Translations under genes and position numbers: made by a program
Notes under the pieces: generated by a model
What the model was told of the DNA's origin: nothing
Databases searched by the model: none
What the model saw: the letters and a program-made list of their open reading frames with translations, nothing else
NCBI GenBank assembly: GCA_009827205.1
Contig: WUAK01000097.1
Span: 1-9,306 of the forward strand
Source of the DNA: Phycisphaeraceae bacterium
GTDB lineage: Bacteria > Planctomycetota > Phycisphaerae > Phycisphaerales > UBA1924
DNA length: 9,306 bases
Reading direction: 5' to 3'
Shown here: piece by piece, positions 1 to 7,865 of the stretch
Numbering within the stretch: the first letter of the stretch is position 1
Layout of the letters: each line of letters opens with the position of its first letter

Positions 1-150
1 AGATAGCCGATTGTAACGAATCTTGGCTCCTGGAGCATAATTTCTTTCGATTGGCGAATTTGCGGACATACAAGCCAGAGGCCAAAGTCCGGATATTACT
101 TACCCACAAACCAGATTCCGAACATCGTGTTCGCTGTAAATCCGAGCAAA
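1..150. other. Non-coding 3' flank, no convincing gene
   Basis: This is the stretch downstream of the polyferredoxin stop codon, running to the left edge. I see no tRNA, no strong terminator and no convincing gene. A short perfect inverted repeat lies at 119-133 (six-base arms cgaaca/tgttcg around a three-base loop), with no T-run after it on the minus strand, so it is at best a weak hairpin. On the minus strand an ATG at 36-38 opens a frame (MLQEPRFVTIGY) that stays open to the window edge and could be the start of a next gene. It has no clear ribosome binding site and is too short to judge. Confidence 0.5.
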
Positions 151-2595
151 TTAGCCGCCCATCCGGACTCGATCGACATTTTGACGCGCACGATCGACCG
201 CGTTCTTGAGCGGTTCGCTGGAGGGAGCCATATCAGAGGCCTGCCTGATCAGCCCCAGACCGGCTTCGAGGTCGCCTGTCGCCAGCAGTGCCTGCCCCAA
301 GTCATGCACGATAATCGGCGATTCCGGCTTGAGATCGCGTGCAGTCATGAGTGCCTGGAGTCCTATCTCGGCAGTCGTCCGATCTCTGAGATTCAATCCG
401 AGTTTCACGGCATACTCGCCAATGGAAAGCAACTCCCAAGGGGATTCACCGGCCAAAGAAACTGCCGTTTGCAAACGTGCACGACCTGTGTCGGCCTTGC
501 CTTGGCCCATCTCGACCGCAGCCACGTTCTGGAGCAGAGCGATCGACTCCGGAAAACGCTCGACTGCAAATGTTCCAGTAGAAAGCGCAAGCTCTTGAGC
601 ACCGATAGCAGAAAGAAGCGAGACAACAACCCCTAGTTGAAGTGGACTGGCATCCTCGTTCGCTGCAGCTCGCTGCAGTAAATCGATAGCACGGTCCGTT
701 TCATTCAGTTTGGCTCTGACCCGTGCCAGCAGGATCAGGTCACTCACGGATTCGATTTCTTCGTCATCGACTCCTGAGAGATAACTCTGGACCAGATCCC
801 ATCTGGCAGCCGCGATCGAGAATTCCGCTGTTTGCAACCTGTAGGTTCTGTTGTCGAGTCGGGTGCCGATGAGCGTATCCCAGAAAGCAAATGCCTCAGC
901 GGGATCGTTGTTGCTGGCGTTTGTCAACCGCATCGCGATTTCAGGAACGAGATCCGAGGTTGTTTCGCGTGATTCCACGTGCTTCTGCAGGAACTCCAGG
1001 ACATCGCTGTCACTTGCTCCCTGCCTTCGCATGAGTTGAGCAATCTGTCTGACGAGGCTCTCAGTTGGGTTGCCTTCGTCGAATACTTCTCTCAGAAGCG
1101 ATGTCGCGTTCGATTCATTATCAATGATCAGGGCAAGGAAGGCCATTTTGCGCTTGTGCTCGGCGTTGAGAGACCACCCGTAACCGCCATCTGTAAGAGC
1201 AGCTGTTTTCCGGTACGACTCATAGCCCCGTATTGCCCTGTCACGTGTCTCATGCGTAGGGACATACACATCCCGCAGCACAATCTGAAGCGGCACGTCG
1301 ATGCGTTCGTGAGCGACGTGCGCGCTGAACCTGTTTACGTTGACCCAACCGCTCCAAGCAGCGCTTAGTAAGACTATCGCTGAAAGAGCACCAGCAAATA
1401 GACCAGTACTGGTCACCCGGCCCTTGGCCTTGAGCTGCAGGTTCTGGATGCGCACGTTGGGCTTCGTGATGAGTGACCAGAACTTCCAAGCGGCGAATGT
1501 CCCCAGACCTGCCATTCCCGCAGCCATCAGCATGGGCACGAGGTTCAGCATCCCACGAAAAGCCATAAACGTGGCGATAAAGACCAGAGTGAGCGCTATC
1601 TCCTCGGGCCAGGAGAGATCGAAGCGCTTTGGATTTGCTTTGATCTTCTCACGGCGCTGTTTGGCGCCATCATCAACCGGCTTTGTCAGGATCGTTGGCT
1701 TCGCGAATGAGAAGCTCAATGCATCGTTCGGACAAGCGCTGACGCAGTCGAGACACTTCATACAACCCGGATCCACAACCATACCAAAGTCACGCACCTC
1801 TTCGGCGACGCGTACATTCGATGTGCAGACCGCGGTGCAGTGGCCGCATTGCTGGCAGTCATCGTTCACAACGATCCGGCCCGGGCTGACCTGATCGGCA
1901 ACACCGAAGATCCCGCCGTAAGGGCACCCATAAGTGCAGAACCCCTTGGACCCGAGGAAATACACGGCCGCGAACCCGACGACGAGGAAGAATGGAATTG
2001 CGACATACCAAGGGGGGAATGTTGCCCAGAAATCCTCCACGATGACAGCAGAGCTGAACCCATGAAACTCAACAACACCACCGAGCCAGATCGGAGGCTC
2101 AACGCCCATCGATATCAGCGCCGGGAAGAGCGCGACCCTCTTGAACGTGGGCCAGACAAACATGTAGAGCCCAAAGATGAGCGGCGCCCAGACAAGCAGT
2201 CTCGATCGGAACGGCTTTGGCCGTACTCCCATCTTGTTCATCATCCACGTGCAGGCGTCCTGGAGCGCCACCACGTGACACCCCCACCCGCAGAAGAAAC
2301 GCCCGAACACGATTGTTGCGAGGATGGCAAGGACAAAGAAGATAAAGCCGGCGTTGACCTCGCCGAATTCGAGAGTTTCCATCGACTCACTCGGCTCGAC
2401 CGGCGAAACCGTTGATCCTGTGATGAGCCACTGGATGATGTGAGCGGTAATGAGGATGTGCACCAAGACAAGCACCGCGGCCCGTCGCTTGCCCATCTTC
2501 GAATGGGGCCTTTGTTTCTGACCCGACCCGCTCAGCACGTTGAGTGAGACATCGCGCGGCTTTGAATTGCTCGCTTTGTCATCTTTGCTGCTCAT
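151..2595 (-). CDS. Membrane polyferredoxin (NapH/CcoG/NosR-like 4Fe-4S protein) with C-terminal TPR region
   Basis: Predicted inner-membrane electron-transfer protein of 814 residues. After a polar N-terminus, hydrophobic segments lie near residues 39-60, 82-101, 132-151 and 193-215. Two cysteine pairs typical of NapH/CcoG/NosR-type proteins follow the CxxxC pattern: FCGWGC (C102, C106) and CTYGCP (C220, C224). Two 4Fe-4S motifs follow: C247/C250/C253/C257, whose last Cys is not followed by Pro, and C278/C281/C284/C288-Pro. Further membrane segments lie near 331-350, 353-373 and 396-417. Residues from about 430 to 814 are soluble and helical with TPR-like repeats, clearest at about 615-814. 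NapH or CcoG relatives are usually about 250-500 residues, so the C-terminal half is an added domain. If the ferredoxin domain is cytoplasmic, counting segments puts the TPR region in the periplasm (inference). The ATG start has no strong ribosome binding site; M34 is an alternative. The gene begins 33 bases after the ABC-F stop. Redox partner and substrate cannot be told from sequence. Confidence 0.85.
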   Translation of the reverse strand: MSSKDDKASNSKPRDVSLNVLSGSGQKQRPHSKMGKRRAAVLVLVHILITAHIIQWLITGSTVSPVEPSESMETLEFGEVNAGFIFFVLAILATIVFGRFFCGWGCHVVALQDACTWMMNKMGVRPKPFRSRLLVWAPLIFGLYMFVWPTFKRVALFPALISMGVEPPIWLGGVVEFHGFSSAVIVEDFWATFPPWYVAIPFFLVVGFAAVYFLGSKGFCTYGCPYGGIFGVADQVSPGRIVVNDDCQQCGHCTAVCTSNVRVAEEVRDFGMVVDPGCMKCLDCVSACPNDALSFSFAKPTILTKPVDDGAKQRREKIKANPKRFDLSWPEEIALTLVFIATFMAFRGMLNLVPMLMAAGMAGLGTFAAWKFWSLITKPNVRIQNLQLKAKGRVTSTGLFAGALSAIVLLSAAWSGWVNVNRFSAHVAHERIDVPLQIVLRDVYVPTHETRDRAIRGYESYRKTAALTDGGYGWSLNAEHKRKMAFLALIIDNESNATSLLREVFDEGNPTESLVRQIAQLMRRQGASDSDVLEFLQKHVESRETTSDLVPEIAMRLTNASNNDPAEAFAFWDTLIGTRLDNRTYRLQTAEFSIAAARWDLVQSYLSGVDDEEIESVSDLILLARVRAKLNETDRAIDLLQRAAANEDASPLQLGVVVSLLSAIGAQELALSTGTFAVERFPESIALLQNVAAVEMGQGKADTGRARLQTAVSLAGESPWELLSIGEYAVKLGLNLRDRTTAEIGLQALMTARDLKPESPIIVHDLGQALLATGDLEAGLGLIRQASDMAPSSEPLKNAVDRARQNVDRVRMGG

Positions 2596-2628
2596 GGGTC
2601 TCGTTGCTATCCGCTGAGGTCGGATGAT

Positions 2629-4464
2629 TTATGCCTTGGACTCCAGTTCTTCCCATCGGGCATAGAGGCGTTCGACTTCCTTCTGAGCCTCGTCAAGCTC
2701 CTGACAAGCTTGGGTCATTTTAGAGTGGTCCGCGGAGATCTCCGGGTCTGATAGCTTGGCCTGTGCCGATTCGAACACCAGTTCTGCCTCGGAAATGACG
2801 TCTTCGATCGATGCGTATTCACGCTTCTCGTGATACGTCAGCCCTTTCTTGCCGGTTTTGGGCTTGAGCCCCCCGCCGCCGTCAGGCTTGGTGGACGGCT
2901 TGGGCTTCTGCACGACCGTGGCGTCAAGAGCCTGGCCAAGGCTCGCGTACACGCCGCTCCCTCCCTGTCCGTCGAGCGCAACGTAGGTCGTCGCGAGCCT
3001 GTCGAGCATCGCCCGATCGTGTGTGACAAGAATGAGTGTCCCAGGGAAGTCCTCGAGCGCCTCCTCAAGAATTTCAAGAGTCGGAATATCGAGATCGTTG
3101 GTTGGCTCATCAAGGACGAGAACATCGGCGGGCTGAAGCATGATGCTCGCGATGTGGATACGAGCAAGCTCACCTCCACTTAGCGACTTCACGGGCTGAT
3201 CAAGCTGTTCTTCCTTGAACAAGAATCGTTTCGCCCAGCCGATGATGTGGACTGACTTGCCCCTGAAGCTGACCTGCTCCGCCCCTGGAGAGAGAGCCGA
3301 GCGGAGAGGTGTCTCTGGATCGAATGACTCACGGTACTGGCTGAAGAGCACCATCTCGGGCTTTGGATCAGCGAGCTTGATGCTTCCTTCATCCGCATCG
3401 AGCTTGCCTGTGAGTACACGGATAAGTGATGTTTTGCCGCTCCCGTTGGGTCCGAGCAACCCGACGCACGTCCCGGGGCTCAGAGTCAGGTCGAGATCTG
3501 TAAAGAGCCGCTTCCCACCGAGCGACTTTGTAAGACCCTTCGCGACAAGCAATTTCCTGGTCTTGCGATCAGAGGCGTTGAAATCGAGCCCCGCTCCTTT
3601 GCGCGAAGCCGCAGCGTTAAGCGCCCGAAGCTCATCAAGCGAACGCATTCTGTCGTGGCTCGCGTCGATTCTGCCTTTCGCCTTCGTCTGTCGCCCCTGT
3701 GGGCCCCTAGAGAGCCAGTCCAGATCTTTGCGGACCTGATTCGAGAGCACCTGTTCTGCTTTGGCGATCGAATCGAGGTACTCCTCCTTGCGGCGAAGGA
3801 ACTCCGTGTAGTTCCCACGGACGCTGAACATACCTTCTGCATACGCGTCACTGATCTCGATGATCCTCGTTGCGACGGACTCAAGAAAGGCACGGTCGTG
3901 TGTGACGAAGATCGCTGAACTGCCTCCTACTCCACCTGCAGATCTCTTGACGATTGATTCGAGCCACCTGATACCTATGAGGTCGAGGTGATTCGTCGGC
4001 TCATCGAGCATAATGAGGTCTGGTTCGCCGCTGCCCTCGGCGAGTGCTCTTGCGATCGTGAGACGTTTACGCCACCCGCCAGAGAGGCTGTGTGCTTCGG
4101 CGTTGATGTTCGACTCGTTAAAGCCGGCCTTACCGAGCTGTATCCCAGCGAGGGTCTCGGCCTCGTGCTCGTCGTGTACTTCCACCGCACTCATTGCGGC
4201 CTGCGTAACGATCGAGCGAGGTGTCTTGCCTGGCTCGAATGTGTCATCTTGCGGAACGTATACAGCCTTAAGTCCCGGAGCGCTGGCAATGCGGCCGCCG
4301 TCGGGCTGGACGATGCCCGCGAAGATCTTGAGGAGCGTGCTCTTACCTGCACCGTTTGGACCGATGACACCAATCCGCTCCCCGGGCTCGATGACAAGAT
4401 TCAGGTCTCTAAAGAGCGTCCTGAGCACATAGGTCTTTGTAATGTCCTTCGCGGTTAGCAGCAC
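2629..4464 (-). CDS. uup: ABC-F family ATPase, Uup type
   Basis: Soluble ABC-F protein of 611 residues with two ATPase domains and no membrane segments. Domain 1 has Walker A GPNGAGKST (35-43), signature LSGGW (127-131), Walker B IMLDEP (151-156, catalytic E155) and switch H189. Domain 2 has Walker A GPNGSGKTS (338-346), signature LSGGE (428-432), Walker B VLVLDEP (448-454, E453) and H482. The inter-domain linker has the Uup-like stretch around WLSRGPQGRQTKAKGRID (250-267). After a Pro/Gly/Lys-rich linker (about 519-541), a charged coiled coil (about 545-611) ending in LYARWEELE matches the C-terminal domain of Uup, which binds DNA in the E. coli protein. ABC-F proteins act on ribosomes; Uup is linked to ribosome function and to transposon precise excision. 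The start is GTG (4462-4464), chosen because the ABC domain begins directly after it; a GAGG lies 12 bases upstream, a long spacing. It follows cheB by 67 bases with no clear terminator between them, so read-through is possible. Confidence 0.93.
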   Translation of the reverse strand: MLLTAKDITKTYVLRTLFRDLNLVIEPGERIGVIGPNGAGKSTLLKIFAGIVQPDGGRIASAPGLKAVYVPQDDTFEPGKTPRSIVTQAAMSAVEVHDEHEAETLAGIQLGKAGFNESNINAEAHSLSGGWRKRLTIARALAEGSGEPDLIMLDEPTNHLDLIGIRWLESIVKRSAGGVGGSSAIFVTHDRAFLESVATRIIEISDAYAEGMFSVRGNYTEFLRRKEEYLDSIAKAEQVLSNQVRKDLDWLSRGPQGRQTKAKGRIDASHDRMRSLDELRALNAAASRKGAGLDFNASDRKTRKLLVAKGLTKSLGGKRLFTDLDLTLSPGTCVGLLGPNGSGKTSLIRVLTGKLDADEGSIKLADPKPEMVLFSQYRESFDPETPLRSALSPGAEQVSFRGKSVHIIGWAKRFLFKEEQLDQPVKSLSGGELARIHIASIMLQPADVLVLDEPTNDLDIPTLEILEEALEDFPGTLILVTHDRAMLDRLATTYVALDGQGGSGVYASLGQALDATVVQKPKPSTKPDGGGGLKPKTGKKGLTYHEKREYASIEDVISEAELVFESAQAKLSDPEISADHSKMTQACQELDEAQKEVERLYARWEELESKA

Positions 4465-4531
4465 GGATCGTATTCGCCTCAGCTAGAGTTGGCTAAAGCG
4501 TAGTGCGCCCGTTTGATTTCGGCATCCTGGA
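4465..4531 (-). other. Gap between cheB and the ABC-F gene
   Basis: This 67-base spacer is the longest between genes in the window and marks the probable end of the chemotaxis block. I see no stable hairpin with a T-run and no confident -35/-10 promoter. Whether the ABC-F gene has its own promoter or is read from the chemotaxis operon cannot be decided from sequence. Confidence 0.45.
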
Positions 4532-5593
4532 TCAGGCGGCTGCCCTGACTTTGCCCGAGACATAGTCCATGATCTCGCTAGCGATCCGGTCGAGTGAGCA
4601 GACTTTGACGGCGCCGCCACGAGCGATAGCTTCCTTTGGCATCCCGAACACAACACAGGATTCCTCGTCCTGTGCAATGGTGTACGCACCCGCGTCGCGG
4701 AGTGACTTCAGCCCATCTGCACCGTCGTTGCCCATCCCGGTCATGATAATACCCATCGCATTCTTGCCTGCGGTCTGCGCGACTGACTCGAAGAGAACCT
4801 CAACCGATGGTTTGTGCCTGCAGACCCGGGGGCCATCTGTTACATGAGCGATGTAGCGTGCGCCGTCTCGAGCGAGCCTGAGATGTTTGTTACCAGGAGC
4901 GAGCAAAGCGCGTCCTGGCAGGACTGAATCGCCGTCTTTGGCTTCCATGACCTCGATGTCACATAGCTCATTCAGGCGAGCAGCAAACGAGGCTGTGAAG
5001 CCCTCGGGCATGTGCTGAGTCATGACGATGCCGGGGGTCTGTTTAGGGAGAGCGGTGAGAACGGTCCGCAGCGCTTCGGTACCCCCGGTAGATGTGCCCA
5101 TCGCTATGACTTTGTGTGTCGTCTCAATCGTTGAGAGCGAGGGACGCAGCTTAAGACGCTCGACGTCGCCGCTCGGAGCCGATCTTGGCTTCGGAACGGG
5201 CATCGTTGCTGCAGCACGAACAAGCTGACCGAGTTCGCGTGACATCTCACCGACCGTATACGCCTCAGCGGGCTTGGCTACAACACCACACGCACCGGAC
5301 TCGAGACATGCAACTGCTGTGTCGCAGCCCTTCTGCGTCAGCGAGCTGACGATGACCGTACGGACAGGATGAAACTTCATGAGCTTGCGCAAGAACGTCA
5401 GCCCGTCCATGCGTGGCATCTCGATGTCCAATGTGATCACGTCAGGCTTAAGCGCCATAATCTTGTCGCGCGCAACGAATGGATCTGGCGCGACACCAAC
5501 CACTTCGATCCCTTTCTGTTCGCCCAGCCCCCGCTTCAGAGCCATGCGGACGACAGAAGAGTCATCAACGATGAGTACACGCGTATCGGGCAT
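4532..5593 (-). CDS. cheB: Chemotaxis response regulator protein-glutamate methylesterase CheB
   Basis: CheB removes methyl groups from (and can deamidate) glutamyl sites of chemoreceptors in the cytoplasm, driven by phosphorylation from CheA. At 353 residues it is of normal length. The N-terminal receiver domain (about 1-125) has the acidic pair D10/D11, phospho-acceptor D56 in TLDIEMP, S84 in VSS and K107. After a linker (about 126-155), the methylesterase domain (about 158-350) carries the catalytic triad: S168 in GTSTGG, H194 in TQHMP and D290 in MGNDGADG. These are offset by four from E. coli S164/H190/D286. All key residues are present, so it should be active and phospho-regulated. It starts 23 bases after cheX with a GGAG ten bases before the ATG. 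It is the last gene of the chemotaxis block and pairs functionally with cheR. Confidence 0.97.
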   Translation of the reverse strand: MPDTRVLIVDDSSVVRMALKRGLGEQKGIEVVGVAPDPFVARDKIMALKPDVITLDIEMPRMDGLTFLRKLMKFHPVRTVIVSSLTQKGCDTAVACLESGACGVVAKPAEAYTVGEMSRELGQLVRAAATMPVPKPRSAPSGDVERLKLRPSLSTIETTHKVIAMGTSTGGTEALRTVLTALPKQTPGIVMTQHMPEGFTASFAARLNELCDIEVMEAKDGDSVLPGRALLAPGNKHLRLARDGARYIAHVTDGPRVCRHKPSVEVLFESVAQTAGKNAMGIIMTGMGNDGADGLKSLRDAGAYTIAQDEESCVVFGMPKEAIARGGAVKVCSLDRIASEIMDYVSGKVRAAA

Positions 5594-5603
5594 CTCTCGA
5601 TAG

Positions 5604-5607
5604 CTCC
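5604..5607 (-). promoter_or_regulatory. Ribosome binding site of cheB
   Basis: GGAG on the minus strand lies ten bases before the cheB ATG, inside the short cheX-cheB gap. It supports the chosen start. Confidence 0.6.
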
Positions 5608-5616
5608 AGTTCGTCC

Positions 5617-6090
5617 TTAGGCCGCTTTTCTATTTGATTCCGTGCTGGGAATCCAGTAGATATCGAGGCGCTCACCTTCAGCGTCGAGAATGCAATGCAC
5701 ACTGGTTCCATCAGCATAGATAGCCGAGCTATCTATGACTTCAGGCAGCCCAAGCGAGAGTTTGCAGTGAACACCCCCCAGGACTGTCACAACAGACCCG
5801 CCCACGATGTTTGTCATCTCACGCAGAGCATCGAGTCCTTCGCCGTCAGTCTTGACATCTTCAGCACAGACACCCAGCAGGCTTGAAGCAAGTTCAACAA
5901 GGAACCCAGTGCTACCCGAGAGGATGACTGAGCCTGATTCTGGTCCCGTGTACTCGATCTTCGAGTGCCAATCGCATTCGGGTAGCTCGTCAAGGAAGTC
6001 CTCGTCCGCGGGCTCGGCTACAACGAATGCCGTCCTCTCGAGTGCTTCGATCGCGAGTTCGCCCAATCTATCAGTATTGAGATCGCTCAT
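5617..6090 (-). CDS. cheX: CheX/CheC-family chemotaxis phosphatase
   Basis: A 157-residue cytoplasmic protein of the CheC/CheX/FliY phosphatase family, which dephosphorylates CheY-P. The diagnostic ExxN motif is present once, as E91-M-T-N94 in ALREMTNIVGG. A single motif and the approximate length fit CheX better than CheC, which has two motifs. The Gly-rich segment after the motif and the beta-rich C-terminal part (about 100-146, ending in LDIYWIP) match the family layout. The ATG overlaps the response regulator stop as ATGA, so translation is probably coupled, and GGGAG lies seven bases upstream. Sitting directly after a CheY-like gene strongly suggests that regulator is its substrate. Sequence divergence makes the exact family assignment (CheX domain) less certain than the neighbouring che genes. 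Confidence 0.8.
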   Translation of the reverse strand: MSDLNTDRLGELAIEALERTAFVVAEPADEDFLDELPECDWHSKIEYTGPESGSVILSGSTGFLVELASSLLGVCAEDVKTDGEGLDALREMTNIVGGSVVTVLGGVHCKLSLGLPEVIDSSAIYADGTSVHCILDAEGERLDIYWIPSTESNRKAA

Positions 6091-6470
6091 AGCTTCACTC
6101 CCAGGTTGCTTACAATGATCTTTCTGAGATCTTCTGGCTCAAACGGCTTGTGCAGAACTTCGATCGCACCGAGTTCTCTCATCCGATTCAGGCGATCCTC
6201 GTTGCTCTCGGTGCTGACAACAACAACCGCGACATCCTTGAGATCTTCTTGTTTGCGGAGTTCCTCAGCGAACTCTTCGCCGTTCATCACGGGCATGTTG
6301 AGATCGAGCAGGACCAGATCAACCCACACGGTGGACATGATCTCCAGGGCTTCCTTGCCATTTCCGGCTTCGAATATCCTGTCCTCTTCGAGGCCTGCAA
6401 GCTTGACGACCTTCTTGATCGCAGTTCGCAGAATGGGTGAATCATCAACGATGAGCAGGTTGCAACTCAT
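6087..6470 (-). CDS. Single-domain CheY-like response regulator
   Basis: A 127-residue stand-alone receiver domain with no output domain. It has the acidic pair D9/D10 in LIVDDSP, phospho-acceptor D56 in LLDLNMP, the conserved T87 in VVVVSTES, and K108 in HKPF. All residues needed for phosphorylation and switching are present. I chose the ATG at 6468-6470, not the longer upstream frame, because the receiver fold begins at MSCNLLIVDD, AAAAGGAG sits six bases upstream, and the start overlaps the HDOD stop as ATGA. Its stop overlaps the cheX start the same way. The context indicates a CheY: it would be phosphorylated by a CheA outside the window, reset by CheX, and act on the flagellar switch or another target. 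A role specific to the adjacent HDOD protein is also possible. Confidence 0.93.
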   Translation of the reverse strand: MSCNLLIVDDSPILRTAIKKVVKLAGLEEDRIFEAGNGKEALEIMSTVWVDLVLLDLNMPVMNGEEFAEELRKQEDLKDVAVVVVSTESNEDRLNRMRELGAIEVLHKPFEPEDLRKIIVSNLGVKL

Positions 6471-7345
6471 GCGACACTCCTTTTCGTGCCATCGGTCTCG
6501 ATACCGAGTGCTTCTTCGATGCTGCGCAGAGAGTCCCACATCGAGGCTATAGCCCTCTCCGCAGCTCTCCGTGAGAGTTTGAGACTCTTCTTCACGTGGT
6601 CCGCCAATTCATACTGAAGCCCATCGCTTCCGAGCGAGATGCCAGACCACAGAGCGACAATGTCACCTGCATGGACGAAATCGGTGAGCTCATCGTGAAG
6701 ATCGCCGCTCTCTGGAGGGCAGTGGTGATACTCAACCGCACGCGAGATCCGCTCGGGCAACTGCCAATACCGGCAGAGGGCGGCACCTACCTGTGCGTGA
6801 TCTGTACCGAAGGCTTCACGCTCGGCGTCTACAAACGTACGATCAGCGCACAGTTTGCTCTGGACTGATGCGACATAGTCAGCCCCATAGGCTCGATCGA
6901 GCACAAGCTTGCCAACATCCCGAACCAGACCGGTTACGAACGCAAGATCCTTCAGCTCTGGATTGTGTTTAGCGGCCATGCTTTCGGCAGCAAGCGCACC
7001 GCCAATCGCGCCGCGCCAGAGTCGCTCTCTGCTCAATTCGAATGCGTCGCAACCGCCGCTGAACACGGTTGCTGCTTGCTGCTCTAAGACAATTTTGGTC
7101 AGCGTGCTCCGGCCAAGCCTGACGATGCTCTCTCGAAGATCGAACTTGCGTGACGGGGTTCCAAACGCTGCAGAGTTCGCGTATCGAAGCACCGCAATAC
7201 TAAGGGCTTCGTCGACGCGGACTATCTCGGCAACATCGTTGATCGAGACATCATCATCCCCAAGCATCCCAACAAGTTGCGATGTGGCTGTCGGGAGCGT
7301 AGGAAGTGATTCGATATCTGAGATGAGTGCATTTATATCGGCCAC
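6467..7345 (-). CDS. HDOD-domain signalling protein
   Basis: A 292-residue cytoplasmic protein with an HDOD domain over about 8-210. The N-terminal pattern is canonical: SLPTLP (13-18), then a region through VDEALSIAVLRYANSAAFG (44-62). The domain is related to HD phosphohydrolases, but the usual HD pair reads R142-D143 in GLVRDVGK, so a metal ligand is lost and hydrolase activity is unlikely. H183 and the H207/H208 pair remain. HDOD proteins commonly act as regulators or scaffolds in signalling and motility. The start is GTG (7343-7345), with GGAG eight bases upstream. The gene overlaps the end of cheD by 13 bases and its TGA overlaps the response regulator ATG (ATGA). This coupling suggests that it works with the chemotaxis proteins, perhaps as a partner of the response regulator (inference). 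The C-terminal 80 residues are helical with no recognised domain. Confidence 0.9.
   Translation of the reverse strand: MADINALISDIESLPTLPTATSQLVGMLGDDDVSINDVAEIVRVDEALSIAVLRYANSAAFGTPSRKFDLRESIVRLGRSTLTKIVLEQQAATVFSGGCDAFELSRERLWRGAIGGALAAESMAAKHNPELKDLAFVTGLVRDVGKLVLDRAYGADYVASVQSKLCADRTFVDAEREAFGTDHAQVGAALCRYWQLPERISRAVEYHHCPPESGDLHDELTDFVHAGDIVALWSGISLGSDGLQYELADHVKKSLKLSRRAAERAIASMWDSLRSIEEALGIETDGTKRSVA
6477..6484 (-). promoter_or_regulatory. Ribosome binding site that fixes the response regulator start
   Basis: AAAAGGAG on the minus strand ends six bases before the ATG at 6468-6470. It is the best-spaced site in the area and argues against the longer start 69 bases upstream. Confidence 0.7.
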
Positions 7346-7860
7346 AGGACGTTCTCCATTCCGCGGTTACGCACGGCTACTCTTCCATCATCGAGTGACA
7401 GATGAAGAGTGCGGCTTTGATTCCCGCCCGTGTCGTCTGCAGAAAGCAACACGTTGTTCTTCCAGAAGATCTTTCTGAGCACGGTCCGATTTCGTGAGCC
7501 GATCTTGAAGTGCCCGCTGTCGGCAAGAACCTCGGCCCCGCCCGCAGCGCAGACTATGAGATTCTCCTTCTTCGCACCGAGCTCATACGCATTTTTGAAT
7601 AGCAGTGGGATTCCGGTATCCGCGAACATTGCGGGATTGCCGTCCGCTTTGTCGGCATTGATCTTCGAATCCGGGAGCATGAAGTGCAGCATTCCACCAA
7701 CGTTCGTCGATGGGTCGTAAATCGTGACGCCGATACAGGAACCAAGCGCATGTGTAACTATGTTTACACCTGGTCCTTTGGCTACGCTTAGATCAGCGAC
7801 TCCAACAGTAATCGGCTTGCCGGCAGGCTGTGTGCTCGTCGATGCAGCGGTGATTGACAT
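7333..7860 (-). CDS. cheD: Chemoreceptor glutamine deamidase CheD
   Basis: CheD converts specific glutamines on chemoreceptors to glutamates, setting receptor activity and creating methylation sites. The 175-residue protein has the complete active site: T36, C42 in LGSC and H59 in GGMLHFMLP. The spacing equals that of Thermotoga maritima CheD (T21, C27, H44). The Gly-rich segment CAAGGAEVL (104-112) and the IGSRN region (120-124) are also typical. The length is normal for the family, with an N-terminal extension of about 15 residues before the conserved core. It starts ten bases after cheR, with AAAGGGA five bases upstream that overlaps the cheR stop codon. In several bacteria CheD pairs with CheC; here only a CheX-type protein is present nearby. 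Confidence 0.97.
   Translation of the reverse strand: MSITAASTSTQPAGKPITVGVADLSVAKGPGVNIVTHALGSCIGVTIYDPSTNVGGMLHFMLPDSKINADKADGNPAMFADTGIPLLFKNAYELGAKKENLIVCAAGGAEVLADSGHFKIGSRNRTVLRKIFWKNNVLLSADDTGGNQSRTLHLSLDDGRVAVRNRGMENVLWPI
7354..7357 (-). promoter_or_regulatory. Ribosome binding site of the HDOD gene, inside cheD
   Basis: GGAG on the minus strand lies eight bases before the GTG start, within the last codons of cheD. It supports the GTG start and the 13-base overlap. Confidence 0.6.
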
Positions 7861-7865
7861 CGATT

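Noticed and set aside
1..38. Minus-strand frame from an ATG at 36-38 open to the left edge, as a next gene in the operon.
   Set aside because: Only twelve codons are visible, no family can be recognised and there is no clear ribosome binding site.
119..133. Inverted repeat cgaacatcgtgttcg resembling a Bacillus-type LexA (DinR) box or a terminator stem.
   Set aside because: The spacer between cgaac and gttcg is five bases, not the four of that box, and no SOS gene follows. As a terminator it has only six base pairs and no T-run on the minus strand.
127..636. Plus-strand open frames across the window, such as 127-636, 1840-2415 and 6909-7478.
   Set aside because: Each is antisense to a well-supported minus-strand gene with recognisable domains; their translations show no family motifs and are low-complexity Ser/Arg/Pro-rich shadows.
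2609..2625. Short inverted repeat (atccg / cggat) just after the ABC-F stop, as a possible terminator.
   Set aside because: A five-base stem with a seven-base loop and no T-run is expected by chance; it does not support termination.
6087..6539. A longer 150-residue start for the response regulator.
   Set aside because: The extra 23 residues lie within the HDOD gene and precede the receiver fold; the ATG at 6468-6470 has a well-spaced AAAAGGAG and the ATGA overlap.
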